From the NCBI RefSeq assembly GCF_047549485.1, contig NZ_CP180191.1, positions 1,798,001-1,862,000 of the forward strand: a stretch of DNA of 64,000 nt, written 5' to 3'. The DNA comes from Piscinibacterium candidicorallinum (GTDB taxonomy: Bacteria; Pseudomonadota; Gammaproteobacteria; Burkholderiales; Burkholderiaceae_C). The notes beneath the pieces are model-generated. The model was not told where the DNA came from. It searched no databases and saw only the letters and a program-made list of their open reading frames with translations. Of the stretch, positions 52,139 through 61,034 are shown one piece after another. Made by a program: the position numbers and the translations under genes. The first letter of the stretch is position 1. Every line of letters starts with the position of its first letter.

Positions 52139-52343
52139 TGTCGATTTTGGCGGTACGGAATTGGCGCGGGTGCTTTGCAGCGCCCGACTAGCGCACAATG
52201 GTTGATATAGAGTCATCTTTATCCCGGTCGAATAATTCCACTTGAATTCGATCCGCCTGCCCGGCCATGAGCGAGTTGACCGCTGATGACCCCCGATTGA
52301 TCCATCGGTACGCTGATTCCGACAATCGATGCGTGGGGATCAC

Positions 52344-55268
52344 ATGCGCAACATTCATCGCTGGCAACACCAGTACATCGGCACCTCCGAAGTTCCGAAA
52401 AGCCTTTCGGTCGTCGAACTCCAAGAGTTCTTCTCCTTCAGCCCCATCGAGCTTGAAGCCCTGCAGAGCAAGCGCAAAGACGCGCTGAAGCTTGCCGCCG
52501 CGATCCAGCTGGGATTTCTGAAGATGACCGGCTGTCCCCTACCCGACTTGGAGGCCATCCCCTTGCGCCTTCTGCGCCACGTGGCCAGTGAGCTGGGTGT
52601 CCCGCCCGTCGCCATCGCGACGCTGCGCAGCCTCTACGAGCGCGGGAAGACGCGCTACGAGCACCAGTGGTGGGCCATGGAGTTGTTGGGCTTCAGCAAG
52701 ATCGATGCTGCAGGCCTCAAGGCACTCGCCGCCTACTTGAATCAGGAGGCCTCGACGGCGCCTACGACCGACGCACTAGCGGATCGCGCCCGCGCATGGC
52801 TGTACCAGCACAGCCTCATCGCGATGCCAACCCGAGAGTTGCGCGCGCTGGCCGTTCAGGCCATGGCCAGCGCGGAGACCAGCTTGCTTCGGCTGATCCA
52901 TGAGCAGGTACGCCCCGCCGACATCAACGAATGGGTGAATCAGGTCCTAGCCACGCACCCTGAGACAGGCCGCACAACCCTCGAATGGCTCCAGCAGCCG
53001 CCAAGGCGCAAGTCGGTCAACGCGATCCGCGAACGAACGGCGCGCATCGACTTCCTGAAGAAGCTTGGGGTCCATCAGGTCGACGTCGACGCGATCTATT
53101 TCGAGAAGATCAAGGCCTACGCCGCTGAATTGCGCAACATGCGCCCGGTTAAGTTCCGCGAGCTCAAGGAGCCCACGCGTACGCTGCGCCTGATCAGCTT
53201 TCTGCGATGGACGCTGCTGGCCTCCACCGATGCGGCCATCATGCTGGGCGCGCGCCGGGTGACCAAACTGATCAGCGACGCCTACAAGCATGCCGAAAGC
53301 CTTGAGGCCAAGGCCTCAAAACCACACCACCAAGCTTTGGTTGAAATCTTTGCCCGAGTCAATGATGAATCGGTTAGCGACGAGCAGTTCCGCGGGTTCG
53401 TTCGCGAACTCAGCGAGCAATACACCCCGCCCAAGTTCCCGTCACGCGCGGCCGCAGCAAGGTGGCTTCTCAGTGAACCGAACCCCGAAGTTCGAACTCT
53501 GCTTTCAGAGCTGCGCAAACTCGACCTCCAGGGTGAGCCCGATGCAGAGGTCGTCAAGATGGCGCAGTACCTGCACACCCTTTACGTCGCCAAACAAGGC
53601 GCGCTACCCGAGCAGCCGCCGGTTCGAGTCCCTCGCACCTGGCGCGAGTTGATCGAGGGCGAAGACCGCGAACGCGCGATGCGGGCGCTTGAAGCGTGTA
53701 CCTTGATCGGATTGCGCAAGGGTCTGCGCAGTGGTGCTGTCTACGTCGCTCATAGCGACAGTTTCCGCGGCCGTGCGCAGTTACTCATCAGCGATGAGGA
53801 CTGGACCCGGGACCGGGTCGTACGCTATCAGCAGCTCAGCCTGCCGGCCGACGGTACGGAGTTCCTTGAAGTACTCACCCGAGATCTGGAACTCAAGCTT
53901 CGTGAATTGGGCGCAGCGGTCGAGGCTGGAAAGCTACAAACAGAGGACGGCCGGTTCCATGTGGCCCGCTTCAAGCCTGTGGTGGAGTCGCAGGAGGTTG
54001 CGCAGAACCGCAACGATCTCATCAACAAGATCGGTGTTGTCCAGTTCCCTGACCTGATCTTGGAAATGGACAGTCGAACGGGCTTCAGCAAGATCTTGCT
54101 GGGTCGTGTGGCGCGTGACGTGGATGAATTGCTGGCGGTCTATGCAGGCATGATTGCCCACGGCTGTGCACTGGATGCCTCGCAGGTTAGCCACAGCATC
54201 CCGCAGTTGGCGGCATCCGCCGTGCTGCGCGGCATGACGCTGTTCGAGAACACGGCCGCGCTGCGCGCCGCAAACGATGCCGTCGTGAGTTTCCAAAAGC
54301 GGCTACCGATCTGTGCCGCGTGGGGAGACGGCTCGCTCGCCTCGGCCGACATGATGAGCCTGGATGTGTCCAAGCACATCTGGCTGGCGCGCGCCGACTA
54401 CCGGCGCAAGCTTCAGTCGGTCGGAACCTACACACTCGTCTCCGACTTTTGGAGCGTGCTCTATGACACCCCGATCATCCTGAACGAGCGGCAGGCGGGC
54501 GCTGCGATTGAAGCGGCCTTGCGCCAGACCGAGGCCGATATCGGTCGTCTGGCCGTCGACACGCACGGCTACACCGACTTTGCGATGGGCTTGGCCAAAC
54601 TGCTGGGCTTTGCTCTGTGCCCGAGGCTCGCGCGCTTCGCAGAGCGCAAGCTCTACGTCCCCTCCAACTTGAAGGATATCCCCGAGTCGCTGGCCGATCT
54701 GACCATCCGCAACATCTCGCTACCTCAAATCAAAGCAGCTTGGGACGATCTGGTGCGCATCGCGGCATCCGTTGAGACCGGACACGTCTCAGCGACGGTG
54801 CTGATGGCCCGGTACGGTTCGGCCGCCTCGGACAACCCGATTTACAAGGCAGGCGTTCACCTCGGGCGCCTGATGAGAAGCCTGTACCTCTGCGACTTCC
54901 TGCTGAGCGAAGACTTGCGCCGAGCTGTGAATCGCATTCTGGTGCACGGCGAATCGGTGCACCAGCTTCAGCGGGCCATCTACACCGGGACCTATTCCAA
55001 GCCGCGCGGCCAGCACGTGCCTGAACTCCATGCGGCCTCTGGCGCGCTGACGCTGATGACCAATTTGTGCCTGGCGTGGACGGCCAACAAGATGCAGGAC
55101 ACCTTGCTCGGCGAGCATGGCCAAACACTCTCAGAAGATGAGTTGCGGTGGCTGGCTCAGGTCAGTCCCGCGAGGTTCTCGAACATCAACTTCCGAGGTG
55201 TGTTCACCTTCCCTGTGGAGCAGTACGCCAGATGGCTCTTCAGTGGCAACGCGTCGCGAGCCGCGTGA
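52344..55268 (+). CDS. tnpA: Tn3-family transposase TnpA
   Basis: A 974-residue DDE transposase, near the family length of about 1000. Catalytic residues are placed at Asp662 (AAWGDGSLASADM), Asp739 (VDTHGYTDF) and Glu870 (LVHGESVHQ), with spacing as in Tn3. The region FWSVLYDTPIILNERQAGAA is also typical. The start at ATG 52344 has GGGGAT upstream; ATG 52329 is an alternative. Transcribed inward from the left end, as in the Tn4651 branch. The gene is full-length and looks active. It ends four bases before the convergent HNH gene. Confidence 0.9.
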   Translation: MRNIHRWQHQYIGTSEVPKSLSVVELQEFFSFSPIELEALQSKRKDALKLAAAIQLGFLKMTGCPLPDLEAIPLRLLRHVASELGVPPVAIATLRSLYERGKTRYEHQWWAMELLGFSKIDAAGLKALAAYLNQEASTAPTTDALADRARAWLYQHSLIAMPTRELRALAVQAMASAETSLLRLIHEQVRPADINEWVNQVLATHPETGRTTLEWLQQPPRRKSVNAIRERTARIDFLKKLGVHQVDVDAIYFEKIKAYAAELRNMRPVKFRELKEPTRTLRLISFLRWTLLASTDAAIMLGARRVTKLISDAYKHAESLEAKASKPHHQALVEIFARVNDESVSDEQFRGFVRELSEQYTPPKFPSRAAAARWLLSEPNPEVRTLLSELRKLDLQGEPDAEVVKMAQYLHTLYVAKQGALPEQPPVRVPRTWRELIEGEDRERAMRALEACTLIGLRKGLRSGAVYVAHSDSFRGRAQLLISDEDWTRDRVVRYQQLSLPADGTEFLEVLTRDLELKLRELGAAVEAGKLQTEDGRFHVARFKPVVESQEVAQNRNDLINKIGVVQFPDLILEMDSRTGFSKILLGRVARDVDELLAVYAGMIAHGCALDASQVSHSIPQLAASAVLRGMTLFENTAALRAANDAVVSFQKRLPICAAWGDGSLASADMMSLDVSKHIWLARADYRRKLQSVGTYTLVSDFWSVLYDTPIILNERQAGAAIEAALRQTEADIGRLAVDTHGYTDFAMGLAKLLGFALCPRLARFAERKLYVPSNLKDIPESLADLTIRNISLPQIKAAWDDLVRIAASVETGHVSATVLMARYGSAASDNPIYKAGVHLGRLMRSLYLCDFLLSEDLRRAVNRILVHGESVHQLQRAIYTGTYSKPRGQHVPELHAASGALTLMTNLCLAWTANKMQDTLLGEHGQTLSEDELRWLAQVSPARFSNINFRGVFTFPVEQYARWLFSGNASRAA

Positions 55269-55272
55269 GTGA

Positions 55273-55839
55273 CTAGGCCGTACGGGACACGTTCCCTTTT
55301 GGGGGGCCGTGGACCACCGGACGTGGATACAGCCGGCGCAGCACGGATTCGTCGAGGCCCAGTTCCAGCTGAGGGATGCTCCGCCGTGGCTGAGGGCGGC
55401 CTGGCACAAAGGCTTCAGGGGGCATGCCCTGCTTGACTTCGTAAAGGGTTCGAGCGGCGGCGGCACGCGTGGCATCCAGCTGGCTCAACCATCGTACGAA
55501 GAGCTTGCGGCCCTTGGCCATGTTGCAGGGCGCGCAGACGTAGATCGCATTGCACACCGAATCCGCACCCCCGCGCGATAACGGGTCCATGTGGTCGATG
55601 TGAGCAGCTGCCACTACCGGATCTTGTTCGGCCGCTTCAGTTGGCGCGGCACTGGGGGCTGGCAATGGCGAACTGCAATAGGGACACAGGGAACGCTCTG
55701 CCCACAAGGTCCACCTGATTTCGTGCGGTGCCGTGTAGTGCCGCCACCAGGGCCCAAAAATGATCTGCAGCCGCAGGATCTTGCGGCGCTCGCTGTCAAG
55801 GTTCGCCGCGAGCTGCTCGGCCGCTGCGGTGTCCATCAT
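55273..55839 (-). CDS. HNH endonuclease domain protein
   Basis: A 188-residue protein with an HNH nuclease motif: first zinc pair CPYC, then AAHIDHMDPLSRGG and the CNAIYVCAPCNMAKG cysteines. The N-terminal half (RRKILRLQIIFGPWWRHYTA) has no recognised domain. The start ATG overlaps the integrase stop (ATGA), so the two are co-translated. Role in the element is unknown; it may act in recombination or in exclusion of foreign DNA. Confidence 0.8.
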   Translation of the reverse strand: MMDTAAAEQLAANLDSERRKILRLQIIFGPWWRHYTAPHEIRWTLWAERSLCPYCSSPLPAPSAAPTEAAEQDPVVAAAHIDHMDPLSRGGADSVCNAIYVCAPCNMAKGRKLFVRWLSQLDATRAAAARTLYEVKQGMPPEAFVPGRPQPRRSIPQLELGLDESVLRRLYPRPVVHGPPKGNVSRTA

Positions 55840-56924
55840 GGTGACGTCTTGCGAGGCCGCAGCGGCACGACATTGCTGCGCTTCGGTGGGGATCTTTCGG
55901 GCGGCGCGGCCTGCGGCACGACGGCTGCGTCGGCAGGGTCGGGGGCAGTGCCCAGGCTCTGGGCGAAGAGTTGGTCAGAGCGCGCGGCGTCGACTTCGAG
56001 ATAGCGCATCGCTGCGTGTACGTCTTTCCAGCCCACGTAGTCCATCAGCTCCTTGAGGTCCCAGCCGCTTGTGCGGGCCCAGTTTGCAAAGCCGCGGCGC
56101 AACGAGTGGCTGCTGTACTGGTCAGGCATGTCTGCGCCGGCTTTGGTCAAGAGGCGCCGCAGCCAAGGGATGACGCTGGTGGCCCGCATTCCGCGCTCGC
56201 TGATGACACCCCAGCGGTTGATTTGCCGATACACCGGTCCGCTTTGGAGTCCGGATAGGGTTTGCCAATCGCGAAAGGCGGCCACGGGACAGTGGCGTGG
56301 CAGGCTGGGGCATCGGAAAGATCGGCCCGACGCGCTGGTGTCCGTCTTTGAAGCTGCCAGAAAGCACTGCATCGAACCGTCAGGCTCGATACGGACATGC
56401 TCGAACCGCAGGCTCGTCAGTTCGTCGGCTCGAAATCCTCGCCAGAACCCCAGCAGCAGCATGGACCGGTCGCGAGCAGCTCTCAAACGCGCCGCCGCGG
56501 CCTCCGAGGTCGCAGGCGGCTCGACGCGCACCTGCGACAGCAACCACTGCTCAACCCGAGCGAGCTCATCAAACGCCATGGGCCGAGCCTGTTTCTGCGG
56601 GGTGTTGTGCTCGCTGCGAATACCCTTGAGGACGCGTCGGACCAGGTCGGATTTGGTGGGATCGGCGAAGCCCTGCTCGCGGTGCCATCGCCCGAGCGCA
56701 GCGAGCCGGACGCGCAAGGTGCTGATCGACTGGGTGGATGCGTAGTGCGCGAGGTAGGCCGCGATGGACTGCGGGGTGGCCGGCAGCAGGCCACGCCACT
56801 CGAGCTCGTAGTGGCGAACCGCAGCAGCCACACTGCGCTCGGTGTTCTCGCGGCGCGCTTGAAGGAGGTAATGCTCAACACGACTCATAACGCGGCCAGC
56901 ATCATGAAAGGACTGGTGGGTCAC
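55836..56924 (-). CDS. Tyrosine recombinase / integrase
   Basis: A 362-residue site-specific recombinase. The N-terminal SAM-like domain is about 13-110. Catalytic residues are Arg165 (GFRADEL), Lys193 (ASKTD), His273 and Arg276 (SSHSLRRGFA), Trp299 (GWKD) and Tyr308 (AMRYLEV). It is probably the resolvase of the Tn3-type element (TnpI-like) or an integrase of a genomic island. A start at the internal ATG of MSRVEHY is possible. Convergent with tnpA through the HNH gene. Confidence 0.9.
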   Translation of the reverse strand: MTHQSFHDAGRVMSRVEHYLLQARRENTERSVAAAVRHYELEWRGLLPATPQSIAAYLAHYASTQSISTLRVRLAALGRWHREQGFADPTKSDLVRRVLKGIRSEHNTPQKQARPMAFDELARVEQWLLSQVRVEPPATSEAAAARLRAARDRSMLLLGFWRGFRADELTSLRFEHVRIEPDGSMQCFLAASKTDTSASGRSFRCPSLPRHCPVAAFRDWQTLSGLQSGPVYRQINRWGVISERGMRATSVIPWLRRLLTKAGADMPDQYSSHSLRRGFANWARTSGWDLKELMDYVGWKDVHAAMRYLEVDAARSDQLFAQSLGTAPDPADAAVVPQAAPPERSPPKRSNVVPLRPRKTSP

Positions 56925-57045
56925 TCAACCAAAAGCCACAACCAAGGCGAGGTTACCGGGATCGAGTTGCCTAGGCTACGAAGCACAAGCGACCTATATC
57001 TTCGCGTATGCGCCGTTACGGCTTTGTCGGGAAAGCCACCCCTGA

Positions 57046-57060
57046 ACCCGACCCTCGGGT
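57046..57060 (-). terminator. Possible hairpin downstream of the copper ATPase
   Basis: ACCCGA (57046-57051) pairs with TCGGGT (57055-57060) around CCC. It lies just past the ATPase stop on the minus strand. No T run, so the call is weak. The stretch 56925-57085 holds no gene; it also contains ACGGCTTTGTCGGGAAAG, a possible end sequence of the transposon. Confidence 0.25.
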
Positions 57061-57085
57061 GGGGGCGATTCATGAGGATTGCTAG

Positions 57086-59530
57086 TCAGCGCGAACCCTT
57101 GAGGCGCAAGGAGTTGAGCACCACGCTGACAGAGGACAGGCTCATTGCCAGCGCCGCGATCATGGGTGACAAGAGCCATCCGGTGAAGGGATAGAGTACG
57201 CCGGCTGCCACCGGCACGCCGAGCGCGTTGTAGACAAAAGCGAAGACCAAATTCTGGCGCATGTTGGCGATGGTCGCTTGCGATATCCCCCGCGCCCGGG
57301 CGATGCCACGCAGGTCGCCCTTGACGAGGGTGACTTGGGCGCTGTTCATGGCCACATCGGTGCCGGTACCCATTGCCACGCCAACATCTGCCTTGGCAAG
57401 AGCCGGGGCGTCGTTGATACCGTCGCCGGCCATACCGACGACGCGGCCTTCGCGCTGCAGACGATCCACGAGCGCGAGCTTGTCGGCGGGTTTGACCTCG
57501 CCATGGACTTCGTCAATGCCCAATTCCCTTGCCACGGACTGCGCGGTGGTCAGGCCATCGCCTGAGGCCATGACCACCCGCATGCCGGCGTCATGGAGGC
57601 TTTGGACGGCCTCGGGCGTGCTCGGTTTGATGGGGTCGGACACGGCTACGATGCCGAGTACGCGCCCCTCGCGAGCCAAGAACATCACGCTGCTACCTCG
57701 CGCGCGCAGCTCTTCTGCCGAATCGCGCAGGGGCGACACGTCCACGCGATCCTGCTCCATGAGCGCCGTGTTACCGAGCGCGAGCCTCTGGCCCTCGACG
57801 ACCCCCCTGACCCCGATGCCCGTGGAGGACTCGAAGTCCACGGCCTGCGCGAGGATGAGCTTGCGGGTGCGGGCTGCGTTGACGATGGCCTGGGCGAGCG
57901 GATGTTCGCTGCTCTGGTCAAGGCTGGCAGCCAGTCGCAAAACTTCCTCTTCTGTCACGCCGGGCACGGCTATAGCCCTGTCGAAGGCGGGGTTGCCCTC
58001 GGTCAGGGTTCCGGTCTTGTCGACGATCATGGTGTCGACGCGCCGGAAGTTCTCGATCGCGGAGGCATCGCGAAACAGGATGCCTTGGGTCGCTGCGTTG
58101 CCGGTGGCGACCATGATCGACATGGGCGTGGCCAGCCCGAGCGCGCAAGGGCAGGCAATGATGAGGACCGAAACGGCATTGATCAGGCCGAACTGCCAGC
58201 CTTGCTCCCCACCGAACAGGCCCCAGCCGAAGAACGCCAGCACTGCGATGCCGATCACGACCAGCACGAAGTAGCCGGCAACCTGGTCGGCCATGCGCTG
58301 CATCGGGGCCTTGGAGCGCTGTGCTTGGGCGACCATCTGCACGATCTGAGACAACATAGTCTGCGATCCCACCCGCTCGGACTGCATTACGAGTGCGCCA
58401 GTCGTGTTGATGGTCGCGCCGATGAGTTTGTCGCCCGGCCGTTTAGTCACGGGCAACGGCTCGCCGGTGAGCATGGCCTCATCAATGGCACTGCTGCCTT
58501 CCAGGACAACGCCGTCCACGGGAACTTTCTCGCCGGGCCGAACACGCAGCCGGTCACCGACATGCACATGCGTCAGCGGAACGTCCGACTCGCTGCCGTC
58601 TGCCTCAATACGTCGTGCCGTCTTCGGGGCCAGCCCGAGGAGTGACTTGATGGCAGCGGAAGTCTGCGACCGCGCCTTCAGCTCTAGCATTTGCCCCAGC
58701 AGCGTCAGTGAAATGATGACGACGGCCGCCTCAAAGTAAACGGCGACCCGTCCGTGAGCTGTAAAGCTGGGTGGAAAGAGCTCGGGCGCTACCGTGGCGA
58801 CCACGCTGTATACAAACGCCGCCCCGGTGCCAATGCCGATCAAGGTCCACATGTTTGGACTGCGATGGATCAGCGATTGCCCGCATCGAGCGAAGAAAGG
58901 CCAGCCGGCCCACAGGACCACCGGCAACGACAGCACGAACTCCAGCCAGCTCTGCTGGGTGGGGTCCATGATCCCCAAGCGGTGCCCCACCATAGCCAGC
59001 GTCGTGATCACTACGGTCAAGGGCAAGGTCCACCAGAAGCGGCGAGAGAAGTCCCGCAGTTCCGGGTTGTCGTCGTCGGCCGTTGCCTCCGGGATCAGCG
59101 GCTCCAGGGTCATCCCGCACTTAGGGCAGCTACCGGGGTGATCCTGTCGGATCTCGGGGTGCATCGGACAGGTGTAAATCGTGCCCGATGGCGCGGCTGC
59201 ATCGGCACCGAATGCTGCCGCCGCTGCCGTAGGCCGCAAGGGGGTAGCCGGACCGGGTGGGTGATGGGCATATCCAGATGTCGGAACTTGCTGTAACCCG
59301 CCATGGGCATGTATGCGGCAATGGCCTTCATGGTCGTGATGTCCTGCGGCGGTCGCCGCAGTGCCCTCGCCCTGCACCAGCACAAGACGCATGCCGCACT
59401 TGGGGCAGTTGCCCGGGTGATCTTGGCGGACTTCCGCATGCATCGGACAGGTGTACAGCGTCGTGCCCCTGGCCCCCAGCGGCGCGGCAGATGACGAGAA
59501 GTGCTCGTCGTGATGACGATGGTCCATCAT
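57086..59530 (-). CDS. Cu(I)/Ag(I)-translocating P-type ATPase with two N-terminal metal-binding domains
   Basis: An 814-residue P1B-type pump that exports monovalent copper or silver from the cytoplasm. Two heavy-metal-binding YHS-like domains (about 25-55 and 118-147) read YTCPMH.E.RQDHPG-CPKCGM, separated by a His-rich linker. Eight membrane helices surround CPC (460-462), with phosphorylation Asp504 in DKTGTL, TGEP at 355 and SEHPLAQ. It closes the minus-strand copper operon. The domain set is close to SilP/CopA of metal islands. No HMA-type CxxC domain is seen. Confidence 0.92.
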   Translation of the reverse strand: MMDHRHHDEHFSSSAAPLGARGTTLYTCPMHAEVRQDHPGNCPKCGMRLVLVQGEGTAATAAGHHDHEGHCRIHAHGGLQQVPTSGYAHHPPGPATPLRPTAAAAAFGADAAAPSGTIYTCPMHPEIRQDHPGSCPKCGMTLEPLIPEATADDDNPELRDFSRRFWWTLPLTVVITTLAMVGHRLGIMDPTQQSWLEFVLSLPVVLWAGWPFFARCGQSLIHRSPNMWTLIGIGTGAAFVYSVVATVAPELFPPSFTAHGRVAVYFEAAVVIISLTLLGQMLELKARSQTSAAIKSLLGLAPKTARRIEADGSESDVPLTHVHVGDRLRVRPGEKVPVDGVVLEGSSAIDEAMLTGEPLPVTKRPGDKLIGATINTTGALVMQSERVGSQTMLSQIVQMVAQAQRSKAPMQRMADQVAGYFVLVVIGIAVLAFFGWGLFGGEQGWQFGLINAVSVLIIACPCALGLATPMSIMVATGNAATQGILFRDASAIENFRRVDTMIVDKTGTLTEGNPAFDRAIAVPGVTEEEVLRLAASLDQSSEHPLAQAIVNAARTRKLILAQAVDFESSTGIGVRGVVEGQRLALGNTALMEQDRVDVSPLRDSAEELRARGSSVMFLAREGRVLGIVAVSDPIKPSTPEAVQSLHDAGMRVVMASGDGLTTAQSVARELGIDEVHGEVKPADKLALVDRLQREGRVVGMAGDGINDAPALAKADVGVAMGTGTDVAMNSAQVTLVKGDLRGIARARGISQATIANMRQNLVFAFVYNALGVPVAAGVLYPFTGWLLSPMIAALAMSLSSVSVVLNSLRLKGSR

Positions 59531-59637
59531 GTTCTCCGATCTATCCGGTCTAAACGCCTGTTCAGCCCAGCCAGCGCGAATAGAGCGGCAGCTGGCGGGT
59601 TATAGGGGCGTTCGGCCCTGGAGCCTGCCATCAGGCT

Positions 59638-59985
59638 CTAGGGCTTCGGCTTTAACTCGGTGATCGTGAGCTTGCCTTGATCACTGCGTACCGTGAACAG
59701 CACGTTGTCGCCCGGCTTAAAGTTCTCAAGCATGCCGACCCGCTCCACCGTAAACACCATGGTCATCGGTGGCATATCTACCGACTTGATCGGTCCGTGC
59801 TTGATCGTGACTCGGCCGCCGCTCTGGTCGATTCGGCGAATCTCGCCTTCCGCGAACGCCGCCGGATCTGTTTGCGCGCTTCCCGACGGCATCGCCTGAG
59901 AGGGTTGAGTTGTGATCGAGGTTTGGGCCAAAGACAACTGCGTAGACGCTGCCAGAAGCAGACTGATTAGGTGCTTACGTTTCAT
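59638..59985 (-). CDS. CusF-family periplasmic copper-binding protein
   Basis: A 115-residue protein with signal peptide (MKRKHLISLLLAASTQLSLA). The mature part has the CusF core EGEIRRIDQSGGRVTIKHGP and the metal site DMPPMTMVF with Met ligands and the conserved Lys/Trp-region substitution. It carries Cu(I) or Ag(I) to efflux machinery. It is 107 bases upstream of the ATPase gene. Confidence 0.92.
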   Translation of the reverse strand: MKRKHLISLLLAASTQLSLAQTSITTQPSQAMPSGSAQTDPAAFAEGEIRRIDQSGGRVTIKHGPIKSVDMPPMTMVFTVERVGMLENFKPGDNVLFTVRSDQGKLTITELKPKP

Positions 59986-60020
59986 GAGAACCTCGCGTGT
60001 GGAAGGATTTTTCGGGTGAG

Positions 60021-60485
60021 TTACCGGTAGGACGCGTAGATGCTTGCTCTACCGACAGGGTCGATCAGAAGAACGTCATACGCATCGCGCCGGCTGCTGT
60101 ACTGCGGCCCATCCATCCCCGGGGATCCAATGGGCATTCCCGGCACAGCCAGGCCGACAGCTTTGGGGCGTTCTCGAAGCAGGCGCTGGATTTCACGGAT
60201 CGGTACGTGTCCTTCGATGGCGTACCCACCCACTTGCGCGGTGTGACATGAGCCGTAGCGATCTGGCAGGCCCAGTCTCACCCGCGCGTCGGTGTTGCCT
60301 TGCGCGGAGACTTGAACATCGAAGCCGACACCACGCAGTAACTGGATCCAGTCATCACAGCATTCGCACGAGGGGCCCTTCCAAACTCGCACCAAGCTCT
60401 TTGGGGCGGCGTGCAGCAACGGGCCTTTGAAGCCAGCCGCGACAAACAGCGTCGTGCCGATGAGTAGCCTGCGAGAGGTATTCAT
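60021..60485 (-). CDS. DUF411 metal-binding protein
   Basis: A 154-residue exported protein (MNTSRRLLIGTTLFVAAGFK start). It has the DUF411 pattern: VWKGPSCECCDDWIQLLR (CxCC metal site), GLPDRYGSCHTAQVGGYAIE and GLAVPGMPIGSPGM. Such proteins are found in copper resistance operons. Its start overlaps the cupredoxin stop (ATGA). Start choice: the ATG of MNTSRRL rather than an upstream codon inside the cupredoxin gene. Confidence 0.88.
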   Translation of the reverse strand: MNTSRRLLIGTTLFVAAGFKGPLLHAAPKSLVRVWKGPSCECCDDWIQLLRGVGFDVQVSAQGNTDARVRLGLPDRYGSCHTAQVGGYAIEGHVPIREIQRLLRERPKAVGLAVPGMPIGSPGMDGPQYSSRRDAYDVLLIDPVGRASIYASYR

Positions 60486-60985
60486 CGCTTCGTCACAAAG
60501 ATGCTGCCCACCATGCCCGCTTCGTAGTGTCCAGCGATCAGACAAGCGAACTGGAACTTGCCCGGTCGGTTGAACGTCCAGATCAGCTCGCCAGACTGAC
60601 CGGGTGCGACGTGGGCCATATGAGGCTCGTCATGTTCCATGTTTGGAAACTTCTTCATCATCTCGGCATGTTTGGCGTTCTCCGATTGCGTGCCGATAAC
60701 GAATTCGTGCATCACTTTGCCTGTGTTGCGCACCACGAAGCGCACGGTCTCGCCTTCGCGGATCTCGATCCGTTCTGGGTTGAAGCGCATGTTGTCGCCC
60801 ATGGTGACGGTCAGCGTGCGTCGCACGTCTTTTGCGTCACCAGCTATGCCCCAGTCTTGCTGCTCTTTCTTCATGGGCACGGGTTTCGCGCCATGCTGCA
60901 GCTCGCCGTGTGCAAGCGCCGCAAATGGAACCGTCGCGATAGCTAGATTGAGTGCGAAGAACGCGCTTCGAAGTTGCTTGTTCAT
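60482..60985 (-). CDS. Cupredoxin-type copper resistance protein
   Basis: A 167-residue periplasmic protein with a signal peptide ending at ALA (residue 25). Type-1 copper ligands are His93 (VMHEFVIGT), Cys148 (FACLIAGHY), His153 and Met158. A methionine-rich insert (MMKKFPNMEHDEPHM) may bind extra copper. It is coupled with DUF411 downstream and stands 49 bases after the multicopper oxidase stop. Confidence 0.9.
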   Translation of the reverse strand: MNKQLRSAFFALNLAIATVPFAALAHGELQHGAKPVPMKKEQQDWGIAGDAKDVRRTLTVTMGDNMRFNPERIEIREGETVRFVVRNTGKVMHEFVIGTQSENAKHAEMMKKFPNMEHDEPHMAHVAPGQSGELIWTFNRPGKFQFACLIAGHYEAGMVGSIFVTKR

Positions 60986-61034
60986 GAATGACTCCAAGAG
61001 GTTGGCTAAATCGATGTCGGTGTGTGGCCGGCGC

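Noticed and set aside
53620..53645. tRNA-like T-arm sequence GGTTCGAGTCCC
   Set aside because: It lies inside the intact transposase gene and has no matching acceptor, D-arm or anticodon stem around it, so it is a chance match.
55268..55300. Right transposon end at CCGTACGGGACACGTTCCC after tnpA
   Set aside because: It shares TCCCGTAC with the left end, but the alignment needs a gap and the sequence codes for the C-terminus of the HNH protein.
57000..57042. Right inverted repeat of the Tn3 element (read leftward as GGGGTGGCTTTCCCGACAAA)
   Set aside because: It has a transposon-end look, but it shares only about TTCCCG with the inferred left end at 52121, too little to call an inverted repeat.
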